64,000 nt of DNA from Sphaerisporangium siamense (lineage in GTDB: Bacteria; Actinomycetota; Actinomycetes; Streptosporangiales; Streptosporangiaceae): assembly GCF_014205275.1 (NCBI RefSeq), contig NZ_JACHND010000001.1:5642001-5706000 (forward strand), in the 5' to 3' direction. The notes beneath the pieces were generated by a model. That model had not been told where the DNA came from and ran no database searches. It saw only the letters and a list, made by a program, of their open reading frames with translations. A program made the translations under genes and the position numbers. The first letter of the stretch is position 1. The number at the start of each line of letters is the position of its first letter. Positions 50,465 to 58,161 of this stretch are shown here, piece by piece.

Positions 50465-51344
50465 GCTCGGCGGCGGCACGGCCTTCACCACGCCGTCGGA
50501 CCGCGAGATCGTCGTCACCCGCGTGCTGGACGTGCCGCGGCGGCTCGTGTTCGACGCCTGGACCAGCCCCGAGCACATCCCGCACTGGATGGGGCCGAAG
50601 GCGTGGACCATGCGGGTGTGCGAGATCGACCTGCGCCCCGGGGGCGGGTACCGCTTCGCCTGGAGCGGGCCCGACGGCGCCGAGATGGGCTTCAGCGGCG
50701 TCTACCGCGTGATCGACCCGCCCGGCCGCCTGGTCACCACCGAGTCGTGGGACGGCGGGGCCGAGGTGCTCAACACGCTCGTCCTGGAGGAACGGGACGG
50801 CGTCACGACCATGACCTGCACGGTTCTCTACCCGTCCAAGGACGTCCGCGACGCGGTGCTCGGCACCGGCATGCGCGCGGGCCTGTCCGAGGGCCTGGAC
50901 CGTCTCGAACAACGCCTGCGCGCCCGCGCGGGCTCGACCGGAGGGAAGACCACCATGGAATGGAAGCTGGAAGCCGTCCCGATCCCCGTCGCCGACGTGG
51001 ACAGGGCCAAGCACTTCTACAGCGAGCTCGCCGGCTTCACCGTCGACCACGACAACCGGTTCGGCGAGGACTTCCGCGTGCTGCAGCTCACCCCGCCCGG
51101 CTCGGCCTGCTCGATCGTCGTCGGGTCCGGCATCCTCCCCACCGCGCCCGGGTCCGTGCAGGGCCTCACCCTGGTCGTCCCCGACATCCACGCCGCGCGC
51201 GCCGAACTGGCCGGGCGCGGCGTGGAGGTCAGCGAGGTCGAGGACCTCACCGCGCCCGGCAAGTCCACGGTCTCGCACGCCTACTTCAACGACCCCGACG
51301 GCAACGGCTGGGTCCTCCAGCAGCGCATCCACTTCCCCGGCTGA
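50448..51344 (+). CDS. Fusion protein: SRPBCC (AHSA1-like) domain plus VOC domain
   Basis: A 298-residue protein with two domains normally encoded separately. Residues 1-160 are an AHSA1-type SRPBCC domain (REIVVTRVLDVPRRLVFDAWTSPEHIPHWMGP, LRPGGGYRFAWSGPDG, CTVLYPSKDVRDAVL). Residues 170-298 are a VOC domain (MEWKLEAVPIPVADVDRAKHFYSELAGF, HAYFNDPDGNGWVLQQ). The VOC part keeps its own ATG (50955) behind a GGAGGG site, so it may be made both fused and free. The ligand is unknown. Confidence 0.9.
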   Translation: MDIARRLGGGTAFTTPSDREIVVTRVLDVPRRLVFDAWTSPEHIPHWMGPKAWTMRVCEIDLRPGGGYRFAWSGPDGAEMGFSGVYRVIDPPGRLVTTESWDGGAEVLNTLVLEERDGVTTMTCTVLYPSKDVRDAVLGTGMRAGLSEGLDRLEQRLRARAGSTGGKTTMEWKLEAVPIPVADVDRAKHFYSELAGFTVDHDNRFGEDFRVLQLTPPGSACSIVVGSGILPTAPGSVQGLTLVVPDIHAARAELAGRGVEVSEVEDLTAPGKSTVSHAYFNDPDGNGWVLQQRIHFPG

Positions 51345-51353
51345 AGGAGGGAC

Positions 51354-51935
51354 ATGGCCGCGTCAGAAGACCAGATCGCCCTGCTGGGGCGCGCGCTCGA
51401 CCAGACCGGGGCCCTCATCGCGGGCGTCCGGCCCGAGCAGGCCGGGCTGCCGACCCCCTGCCGGTCCTGGGACGTGCGGGCCCTGGTCGCCCACGTGGTG
51501 GACGAGGTGCGGCGGTTCGCCGCCGTCACGGCCGGAGGCGAGCGCGACCACCGGGGCGCCGGCGCGATCGGCGACGACTGGGACGGCGCCTACCGCGCGG
51601 CGGCGAAGGAACTGCTCGCCGCCTGGCGGGGCCCCGGCGCGCGGGAACGGCCGCACCGCCTGCCCTTCGGGGAGATCCCGGCCGAGTGGGCCGTCGGCCA
51701 GCACATCACCGAGCTGGTGATCCACGCCTGGGACATCGCCAAGGCCACCGGCCGGCCCACCGGCCTCGACCCCGAGCTCGGCGAGGCGGCCCTGGCGTGG
51801 GGGCTGGCGAACCTCAAGCCGGAGCACCGCGCCGACGAGGCGGACGGCGGCCACGTCGGCCCGCGGATCCAAATCCCCGAGGACGCCCCGCTGTACGACC
51901 GCCTCGCCGCCTTCGGCGGACGCGACCCCCGCTGA
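51354..51935 (+). CDS. TIGR03086 family protein (DinB/maleylpyruvate-isomerase-like metal-binding fold)
   Basis: A 193-residue four-helix-bundle protein of the TIGR03086 family, related to mycothiol-dependent maleylpyruvate isomerase. Marks are LPTPCRSWDVRALVAHVVDEVRRFA and AVGQHITELVIHAWDIAKATG, with the expected metal-ligand histidines in VAHV and QHITELVIHAWD. The function may be thiol-dependent isomerisation or conjugation. It is 9 bp after the SRPBCC-VOC gene with a GAAGGAGG site and is the last gene of that operon. Confidence 0.93.
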   Translation: MAASEDQIALLGRALDQTGALIAGVRPEQAGLPTPCRSWDVRALVAHVVDEVRRFAAVTAGGERDHRGAGAIGDDWDGAYRAAAKELLAAWRGPGARERPHRLPFGEIPAEWAVGQHITELVIHAWDIAKATGRPTGLDPELGEAALAWGLANLKPEHRADEADGGHVGPRIQIPEDAPLYDRLAAFGGRDPR

Positions 51936-51960
51936 CTCCGAGGCGTTCCACCGTGTCACC

Positions 51961-51995
51961 GGCCGCCTCCCGGCATCTCTCACCGGGAGGCGGCC
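51961..51995 (+). terminator. Hairpin terminator after the ArsR operon
   Basis: A perfect 13-bp stem GGCCGCCTCCCGG with its complement, and a 9-nt loop, begin 25 bp after the TIGR03086 stop codon. Confidence 0.75.
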
Positions 51996-52020
51996 GGGAT
52001 GCGCGGGCGGGGCGGGGTGG

Positions 52021-52086
52021 GGTAATCTGCCTGTCCTACGACGGACCTACCGGGGAGGTGAGACCCATTACCGCCAGATCGGGCAG
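52021..52086 (+). promoter_or_regulatory. Leader with mutually exclusive base-pairing segments
   Basis: The 5' segment GGTAATCTGCC (52021-52031) can pair with three downstream partners: ATTACC (52067-52072), CAGAT (52075-52079) or GGCAG (52082-52086). The three pairings compete. The segment lies upstream of the PrmC-like gene. It may be an RNA switch or attenuator, or chance. Confidence 0.3.
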
Positions 52087-52154
52087 GGTGCTCTCGCCGC
52101 TCGGCCGTGGGGTCCACCTGGGCTAGGTGACCTGCGGAGCGCCCATGGCACTCC

Positions 52155-52967
52155 GTGAGGACCTTCATGTCGCTGTCATCTTCCCTTTCCCCGTCAGACG
52201 TCGTCACCATGCTGCGCGCCGCCGGATGCGTCTTCGCCGAGGACGAGGCCCGGCTGCTCATCTCCGCGGCCGGCACCTCGGACGACCTCGCCGCCATGGT
52301 GGAACGCCGCGTGTCCGGGCAGCCCCTGGAACACGTCGTCGGCTGGGCCGGGTTCCACGGCCTGCGCGTCGCCGTCGGCCCGGGGGTCTTCGTGCCCCGC
52401 CGCCGCACCGAGTTCCTCGTCGACCAGGCCCTCGCCGTCACCCCGCCCCGCGCCCGGCCGGTCGTGGTCGACCTGTGCTGCGGCTCGGGGGCGGTCGGCG
52501 CCGCGCTGGCCGCGGCCCTCGGACCCGTCGAGCTGCACGCCTCCGACCTCGATCCCGCCGCCGTCCGGTGCGCCCGCCGCAACCTCGCCGAGCTGGGCGC
52601 GCGGGTGTACCAGGGGGACCTGTACGAGCCGCTGCCCGCCACGCTGCGGGGCCGCGTCGACCTGCTCGCGGCCAACGCCCCGTACGTCCCCACCGCGGCG
52701 GTGGCGCTGCTGCCGTCCGAGGCGCGCGACCACGAGCCGATGACGGCGCTGGACGGCGGCGCCGACGGCCTGGACATCCTCAGGCGTGTGATCGCCGGGG
52801 CCCCGGGCTGGCTGGCCCCCGGCGGGCACCTGCTGGTCGAGACCAGCGAACGGCAGGCTCCCCGGCTCGTCGAGACCGCGGACCGTCACGGCCTGCCCGC
52901 CCGCGTGGCCGTCTCCGGCGAGGCGGACGCCACCGTCGTCATCGTCACGAGGCCCGCCACGAGCTGA
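52155..52967 (+). CDS. PrmC-related N5-glutamine methyltransferase-like protein
   Basis: A 270-residue methyltransferase related to HemK/PrmC. It has the helical N-terminal domain (RVSGQPLEHVVGWAGFHGLRVAVGPGVFVPRRRTEFLVDQAL), the SAM motif VVDLCCGSGAVGAALAAAL and LDGGADGLDILRRVI. The catalytic NPPY signature is NAPY here (LAANAPYVPT), as in the TIGR03704 branch whose substrate is unknown, so it is not assumed to modify release factors. The GTG at 52155 or ATG at 52167 may be used. Confidence 0.9.
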   Translation: MRTFMSLSSSLSPSDVVTMLRAAGCVFAEDEARLLISAAGTSDDLAAMVERRVSGQPLEHVVGWAGFHGLRVAVGPGVFVPRRRTEFLVDQALAVTPPRARPVVVDLCCGSGAVGAALAAALGPVELHASDLDPAAVRCARRNLAELGARVYQGDLYEPLPATLRGRVDLLAANAPYVPTAAVALLPSEARDHEPMTALDGGADGLDILRRVIAGAPGWLAPGGHLLVETSERQAPRLVETADRHGLPARVAVSGEADATVVIVTRPATS

Positions 52968-53144
52968 TGGAACGCCGGGCCGCGGCGGGCCCGGGGGAGC
53001 GCTCGCCCGCCTCCCGGCGCGCCCGGCCATGGCCATCGGGGCAGGTCCATCGCGCGGACCCCGGAGTCTGCCGGGTGCGCGCAGCGTTGCCGGATCATTA
53101 CCGTGGTGGGAAGCCTGGGAGAGTCCGCGCGAGGTGAGGCCGTC

Positions 53145-54581
53145 ATGGTGAGCGAGGTACGGGGCCATCTGCGGCGCAACGCCGAACGCGCGCCGGACGC
53201 CGTCGCGGTCAGGTCGGCGCACGGCGGCCGCGAGGAGTCGGTCACCTGGCCGGAGCTGGGCGAGCTGGCGGACAAGGTGGCCGCGGGCGTCGCCGGGCGG
53301 CGCTTCCGCGGCCCGGTGACCGTGGTGGTGGACAACAGCGTGGCGTCGGTCGCGACCGTCCTCGGGTTCGCGCTCGCCGCCGCGGACGTCGCGCTGGTCG
53401 AACGCGAGTCGTCGTACCTGCTCGACGAGGACTCCGTCCTGCGCCGGGTCGGCTCGGGACGGGTGGTCTGCCCGCCGGAGGCGGTGGAGCCGCTGTCCGC
53501 GCGCGGATACACGTGCCTGTCCTTCGCGGAGCTCGCGGATGGCGCGGGCCTGGACGGCCTGGACGGCACGGTGTCGTCCGGGCGCGTCCGCGACGCGGAG
53601 GTCCTGCAGATGACGTCGGGGTCGAGCGGCAGGCCCAAGGCCGCGCGCCAGACCGTGCGCAACGTCCTGCGCGGCGGTGAGCTCTACCGGGACGCGCACC
53701 GGGTGACGGCGGCGGACACCATCGTGGCGCCGATGTCGCTCTCGCATTCGTTCCCGCTGGTGGGGGGCCTGGCGACGGCCCTGGTCTCGGGGGCGTCGCT
53801 GCGCACCATGACGAGGTTCGCGACCGGCGCCCTGGTGGAGAGCCTGGAGGAGGCGACGGTCCTGCTGGGCACCCCGCTCCTCTTCCGGATGCTGAACACC
53901 GTGCTGCCGCGCGACCGCGCCCGGACCCGGTTGCGGCTGAGCCTGTCCTCGGGCGGCCCGCTGCCTCCGGACGTGGCGGAAGGGGCCGTCCAGCGGCTCG
54001 GGGCGCCCGTCCACCAGGTGTACGGCAGCACGGAGACCGGGCTGATCGCCTGCCAGTACGACAGGGAGGAGCCGTGGCCGGCCGGATGCGTCGGAACCGT
54101 CGCCGACGGTGTGGAGTTCCGCGTCGAGCACGAGGACGACGGGCCGGTCGTGCTGTGGCGGACCGGCACGATGTTCCTCGGGTACGCGGGGACGTCCGCC
54201 GGAGGCCCGCGCCCGGACGGTTTCCACCGCTCCGGGGACCACGCCGAGGTCGACGAGCGTGGCCACGTCTTCCTCACGGGCCGTAAGGACACCTTCGTCA
54301 ACGTGGGCGGGAGGAAGGTGAATCCCGAGCGGGTGGAGCAGGTCCTCGCCGCGCATCCGGGCGTCGTGGAGGTCTGCGTGTACGGGGCTCTCAACGACTT
54401 CGGCGAGCAGGAGGTCCGCGCGGCGCTGGTGCTCAGGGCCGGCACGGCCGCCTCCGACGTCGTCGCGTCCTGCCGGGAGCGGCTCATGCCCTACGAGGTC
54501 CCCCACCGTGTGCGGGAGATGGCGGCCCTGCCGCGCACGTCGATGGGCAAGATCGACCGGCGTGGGCTCCGGTCGATCTGA
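53145..54581 (+). CDS. AMP-forming acyl ligase (ANL superfamily)
   Basis: A 478-residue adenylate-forming enzyme. Core motifs are visible: A3 LQMTSGSSGRPKAARQT, A5 QVYGSTETG, A7 FHRSGDHAEVDERGHVFLTGRKD and the A10 lysine PRTSMGKIDRRGL. It activates a carboxylic acid as an acyl-AMP for transfer to CoA or a carrier. The ATG at 53145 has a GAGGTGAGG site. The next stretch is the wreck of a ketosynthase, so this was probably the starter-loading or tailoring ligase of a polyketide/fatty-acid-type pathway. Confidence 0.92.
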   Translation: MVSEVRGHLRRNAERAPDAVAVRSAHGGREESVTWPELGELADKVAAGVAGRRFRGPVTVVVDNSVASVATVLGFALAAADVALVERESSYLLDEDSVLRRVGSGRVVCPPEAVEPLSARGYTCLSFAELADGAGLDGLDGTVSSGRVRDAEVLQMTSGSSGRPKAARQTVRNVLRGGELYRDAHRVTAADTIVAPMSLSHSFPLVGGLATALVSGASLRTMTRFATGALVESLEEATVLLGTPLLFRMLNTVLPRDRARTRLRLSLSSGGPLPPDVAEGAVQRLGAPVHQVYGSTETGLIACQYDREEPWPAGCVGTVADGVEFRVEHEDDGPVVLWRTGTMFLGYAGTSAGGPRPDGFHRSGDHAEVDERGHVFLTGRKDTFVNVGGRKVNPERVEQVLAAHPGVVEVCVYGALNDFGEQEVRAALVLRAGTAASDVVASCRERLMPYEVPHRVREMAALPRTSMGKIDRRGLRSI

Positions 54582-54644
54582 CCGTGGGACGACGCGGTCA
54601 CGCCGGGCGGCTCACCCGGTCTCGCGCAGCGGCTGCATTTTCAG

Positions 54645-55152
54645 ATCCGGCGTGCTCTCCCGCGGGCGGCGGGGGACAGCACGAGCCCCTACCTGCAGCC
54701 GGGATTCCTGCCCAACATGGCGGCGGCGCGGATCGCCATCGAGCACGGCATCAGGGGGCACAGCTCGGCCATCGCCACGGCGTGCGCCGCGGGCGCGCAC
54801 GCCGTGGCCGAGGGGCTGCGGCTGATCAGGTCCGGCGACGCCGACGTCGTGGTGTGCGGAGGCTCGGAGTCGCCCCTGAGCCCGACGGCCATCGCCGGGT
54901 TCACCAACGCGAGAGCCCTGGCCAGGGGCTGGGACGACCCCGGAGGCGGCCGTGACGGTGATGGCGTTGTCCACCGGGCTCCTGCCGCCGACCCGCAACC
55001 TCGACGAGCCGGATCCGGAATGCGCGCTGGACCACGTGCGCGGCACCGCGCGCCGGGCCGGGCCGGTGGCGGCCCTGTCCAACTCCTTCGCCTTCGGCGG
55101 GCACAACGTGTCCCTGGTCTTCACCCGCGCGTCCACCGCCGCCACGCGCTGA
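54645..55152 (+). pseudogene. Beta-ketoacyl synthase remnant with internal deletion
   Basis: A ketosynthase middle segment is readable: SPYLQPGFLPNMAAARIAIEHGIRG, SAIATACAAGAHAVAEGLRLI (active-site Cys), VVVCGGSESPLSPTAIAGFTNARALARGWDDP. At about 54941-54944 it joins, out of frame, the C-terminal end EAAVTVMALSTGLLPPTRNLDEPDPE ... NSFAFGGHNVSLVF. The roughly 120 N-terminal residues and the block between, including the KxxxGH histidine, are missing. This was a FabF-like or polyketide KS downstream of the acyl ligase. Confidence 0.8.
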
Positions 55153-55253
55153 CGTCCGCTGCGATCTTGACGTTACCCAGCCGGATATATCGCTCTATAG
55201 GGTCATTTGGAGGGGTCTGCCCTGATCCTGGAAGCCCCATCCAGGAGAGGACG

Positions 55254-56423
55254 ATGACCCAACTGCGTACCTTCACGGTCCCCGCGTCCGTCACCGGGCA
55301 GGACTCCGACGCGCGGCTCGCGAAGGACATGATCAGGGCGTGGCAGGAGGACGGCGTCTTCCAGGTCGCCACCCGCCCCCGGCAGGACGCCCTGGTCGCC
55401 GCCGCCTACGCCGAGAGCGGGAAGTTCTTCGCCCGGCCGCAGGGCTTCAAGGCGGGCCACGTCAGCGACCTGAGCTACAGCGGCTACACCGCCTCCGGCG
55501 AGGAGGTCACCGCCGGCCGGGCCGACAGCGCCGAGATTTTCACCGTCTGCAAGGACCTGCCCGACGACGACCCCCGGGTGCGCGACGGATGGCCCTGCCA
55601 CGGCCCCGTCCCCTGGCCGGGCGAGGACTACCGGCGCGCCATGACGGTGCTCATGCACGACCTGACCTCGCTCGGCACGCGGCTGCTCCGGCTCACCGCC
55701 CTCGGCCTCGGCCTGGCCGACCTGGACGTGTTCACCCGCCTCACCCACGACGGCTGGCACCACATGCGCGTGCTGCGCCTCCCCGCGGTCTCCCCGGGCG
55801 ACGACCGCGGCACCGGCGGCCACACCGACCACGGCCTGCTGGTCATCGCCTCCCACGACGACACCGGCGGCCTGTACGTCCGCCCGCCCGTCCCCGGCGA
55901 GCGGCCCGGCCACGACCGGCCGGCCGGCGAGAGCACGGCCGGGGCGTACGAGGAAGACAAGAAGGACGAGGACGACGACGGCTGGGCCTACGTCCCGCCC
56001 GTGCCGCGCGTCCTCACCGTCTTCCCTGGCGACATCATGCGGTTCATGACCGGCGGCGCACTGCCGACCACCCCGCACAAGGTGCCGCCGGCCCCGCACG
56101 ATCGCCACGCCCTGGCGTACTTCCACGAACCCGGCTTCCAGTCCGTCGCCCGCCCCCTCACCGCCCGGACCACCCCAGGAGACCAGGACCACATCCACTA
56201 CGGCACGCACGTCACCGCCATCTTCATGCGCGGCCATCCGCGCCGCGTCACCACCGCCCGCATCCACGCCGAGGGCCGCCTGGCGATCCTGGAACAACTG
56301 CGCGCCCAGGCCCTGGGGCGGCCTCCGCACGACCCCACCTCAGCCGGGCCCGGATCCCCGCAGGAGACGCCAGCGCGCCCAGACCATCTTGCCGGGGAAG
56401 TCGGAGAAGCCGTCCACCCCTGA
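55254..56423 (+). CDS. efe: Ethylene-forming-enzyme-like 2-oxoglutarate/Fe(II) oxygenase
   Basis: A 389-residue protein colinear along its length with Pseudomonas EFE (350 residues), which turns 2-oxoglutarate into ethylene and CO2 and hydroxylates L-arginine to guanidine and P5C. Shared blocks include VSDLSYSGYTASGEEVTAG, EIFTVCKDL, GWPCHGPVPWP, DGWHHMRVLR, GGHTDHGLLVIA and AYFHEPGF. The Fe ligands His190, Asp192 and His275, 2OG Arg284, and arginine-site Glu84, Thr86, Arg172 and Arg326 are kept. EFE Tyr192 is His193 and Phe175 is Leu176. It has an acidic insert (about 233-243) and a 36-residue tail. AGGAGAGG site; solitary gene. Confidence 0.88.
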   Translation: MTQLRTFTVPASVTGQDSDARLAKDMIRAWQEDGVFQVATRPRQDALVAAAYAESGKFFARPQGFKAGHVSDLSYSGYTASGEEVTAGRADSAEIFTVCKDLPDDDPRVRDGWPCHGPVPWPGEDYRRAMTVLMHDLTSLGTRLLRLTALGLGLADLDVFTRLTHDGWHHMRVLRLPAVSPGDDRGTGGHTDHGLLVIASHDDTGGLYVRPPVPGERPGHDRPAGESTAGAYEEDKKDEDDDGWAYVPPVPRVLTVFPGDIMRFMTGGALPTTPHKVPPAPHDRHALAYFHEPGFQSVARPLTARTTPGDQDHIHYGTHVTAIFMRGHPRRVTTARIHAEGRLAILEQLRAQALGRPPHDPTSAGPGSPQETPARPDHLAGEVGEAVHP

Positions 56424-57098
56424 CTCGTCCGCGAGCGCGCCGACGATCCCCAGCCCACGCCCGTGGACGGCCTCGACACCGAGGTCCAGGTAGCGGGGCA
56501 TGGCCGGGCCGTGGTCGGTGACCTCGACGTGAAGCCGCCCCGCGACGGCCCGCAGCACGAGCGTCACCGGCGCTTCGCCGTGCCGGATCGCATTGGCCAG
56601 CAATTCGCCGACCACCAGGACCACGTCGTCGACCGGCACGGACAACTCCCAGTGCCCGAGCACCTCCCGCGCCATGCCACGGGTTCTGCCGATCAACGCC
56701 AGATCGTGCGGAAGTTCCCAGCGGACGGCACGCTCACCGTCCTGCGTCGAGGTCATGGTGGCTCCTGGGGGTGAGGGCCTTCGCGAACTCGCGAAGGCCG
56801 CGGACAGGCCGCGCGGGGGTGTGAAGAACGCGGGCCCCTCGGCCTCGCGCATCAGGTCACGCAACCGCCCGGCGGTGCGCGCCTCGACGAGCAGAGGTTC
56901 GGGCGTGGTCCAGGTGGCGACGGCGTAGAAGTGTCTGGTCCCGAGCCCGTACCAGACACACCAGGCGGGTTCCATCTGGTCGAGGTGCCGTGCTTCCGCC
57001 TGCTGGAAGAGATCCCACCGACGTGGAGACACCCGCACCGCCGGTTCCCCTCGCCGATGTTTCCCGTGCCGCCGTGTTCTCTCCTCGGGTTCGATCAC
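56340..57098 (-). CDS. Anti-sigma-type HATPase protein, in-frame with an N-terminal extension
   Basis: The C-terminal 138 residues from ATG 56756 (MTSTQDGERAVRWELPHDL) are an RsbW/SpoIIAB-type ATP-binding protein: N-box VVGELLANAIRHG, EVTDHGPAMPRY and GRGLGIV. That ATG has an AGGAG site. The same frame is open upstream to 57098, giving 252 residues in all. The extra part (SPRRWDLFQQAEARHLDQMEPAWCVWYGLGTRHFYAVATW) resembles the small protein usually encoded just before such ATPases. Either a fusion or two starts in one frame. The 3' end overlaps the EFE-like gene by 84 bp. Confidence 0.85.
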   Translation of the reverse strand: MIEPEERTRRHGKHRRGEPAVRVSPRRWDLFQQAEARHLDQMEPAWCVWYGLGTRHFYAVATWTTPEPLLVEARTAGRLRDLMREAEGPAFFTPPRGLSAAFASSRRPSPPGATMTSTQDGERAVRWELPHDLALIGRTRGMAREVLGHWELSVPVDDVVLVVGELLANAIRHGEAPVTLVLRAVAGRLHVEVTDHGPAMPRYLDLGVEAVHGRGLGIVGALADESGVDGFSDFPGKMVWARWRLLRGSGPG

Positions 57099-57119
57099 GC
57101 AGCCTCCTGCACTTATATC

Positions 57120-57133
57120 CGGACATGTCCGGG
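57120..57133. promoter_or_regulatory. Perfect 14-bp palindrome, probable operator
   Basis: CCGGACATGTCCGG is self-complementary and flanked by A/T-rich bases. It lies 22 bp upstream of the ATPase-type gene start and in the divergent gap to the DUF5753 regulator. Either gene could be its target. Confidence 0.55.
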
Positions 57134-57236
57134 TGTTTCTTTGCGGCCCGCGTCATAAATGCGCACAGGGGAAGAGTGTCTCGATCAGGCCACCCGGAGT
57201 TTCTCGATTCGCCTCTCAGGGTGCCGCTGAGCAGCT

Positions 57237-57280
57237 ACTTTGTGCGGCAGAAGGCCAGTCACTTCCCGGGACACTTTGTG
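57237..57280 (+). repeat. Direct repeats ACTTTGTG upstream of the DUF5753 gene
   Basis: ACTTTGTG occurs at 57237-57244 and 57273-57280, in the A/T-richer leader of the XRE/DUF5753 gene. It may be a regulator site or part of the promoter. Confidence 0.35.
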
Positions 57281-57339
57281 TTTCCGGCGTGCTCGTTGTG
57301 CTGGCGGAGTAGTGATTTCTCGCACCTGAGGGAGCCCAG

Positions 57340-58161
57340 ATGCCCGTACCCCCCGACCCCGACCCGGCCGTCAAGCCGCTCGTCTATCTAGGCGTCGAGA
57401 TGCGCAAGCACCGGAAAAGGGCTGATCTCTCGCAGAAGCGCGTGGCTCGAATCACGCAATTCAGTCAAAGCCTGGTGGGCTACATCGAACGAGGTGAGCG
57501 AACGCCGAGCCAGAACTTCATGCAGCGCTACGACGACGCGGTCGGCTCGGGCGGAGAACTCGTCCGGCTCTGGGCGCGCCTGACACGGGGCGCGAGCCCG
57601 AGGTGGTTTCGTAACTGGCTTGAGGTCGAGCAGGAGGCGCACGCTCTGCACTCTTGGGAGCCTCTGTACTTCCCCGGGCTTCTACAGACCGACGAGTATG
57701 CCGATCTGGTGATACGGGGTGAGCCCGGCATCACTGAGGATCAGGTGGAGAGGGCGGTCATGGCACGAATGGAACGCCAGGCGATCTTCGACCGTCCTGA
57801 CTCGCCTATGCTTCGTGTGCTTCTTGACGAAGGTGTCCTCCACCGTCCGATCGGTGGGAAGAAGGTCATGCATTCCCAGCTTCGACGCCTGCTCGAAGCG
57901 GTAGAGTCCCCGCGGATCGGAATCCAGATCGTTCCTTTGGCGCTGGGTGTCACCACCGGGCTTCTCGGGGGATTTGCGATCGCCCAGATCTCGGGAAGCC
58001 CGGATACTGTGTATATCGAATCCGCGACCCATGGGAACGTGACGGACAATCCAGAGGACGTCGAAGCGATCCATAGCAGGTATGACATGCTCCGAGCCGC
58101 AGCGCAGCCGGAACATCTGTCCGTTGGCTTGATCAGAGAGGCGGAGAAACTGTGGACCTGA
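57340..58161 (+). CDS. XRE family regulator with DUF5753 (Scr1/BldB-system type)
   Basis: A 273-residue regulator. The helix-turn-helix is EMRKHRKRADLSQKRVARITQFSQSLVGYIERGERTPS (residues about 20-58). The rest is a DUF5753 domain (WFRNWLEVEQEAHALHSWEPLYFPGLLQTDEYADLV, RMERQAIFDRP, LRVLLDEGVLHRPIGG, IQIVPLALGVTTGLLGGFAIAQI). These pair with DUF397 proteins in a toxin-antitoxin-like or developmental system. It overlaps the DUF397 gene by 10 bp. GC content is visibly below that of neighbours, so transfer is likely. Confidence 0.95.
   Translation: MPVPPDPDPAVKPLVYLGVEMRKHRKRADLSQKRVARITQFSQSLVGYIERGERTPSQNFMQRYDDAVGSGGELVRLWARLTRGASPRWFRNWLEVEQEAHALHSWEPLYFPGLLQTDEYADLVIRGEPGITEDQVERAVMARMERQAIFDRPDSPMLRVLLDEGVLHRPIGGKKVMHSQLRRLLEAVESPRIGIQIVPLALGVTTGLLGGFAIAQISGSPDTVYIESATHGNVTDNPEDVEAIHSRYDMLRAAAQPEHLSVGLIREAEKLWT

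Noticed and set aside
51999-52125. Possible leader peptide ending VICLSYDGPTGEVRPITARSG...
   Set aside because: No start codon in that frame with a ribosome site; composition alone is not enough.
55167-55200. Sigma-70 promoter for the EFE-like gene
   Set aside because: TTGACG is present, but candidate -10 boxes TATATC and CTATAG are spaced 13 and about 23 bp away, neither acceptable.
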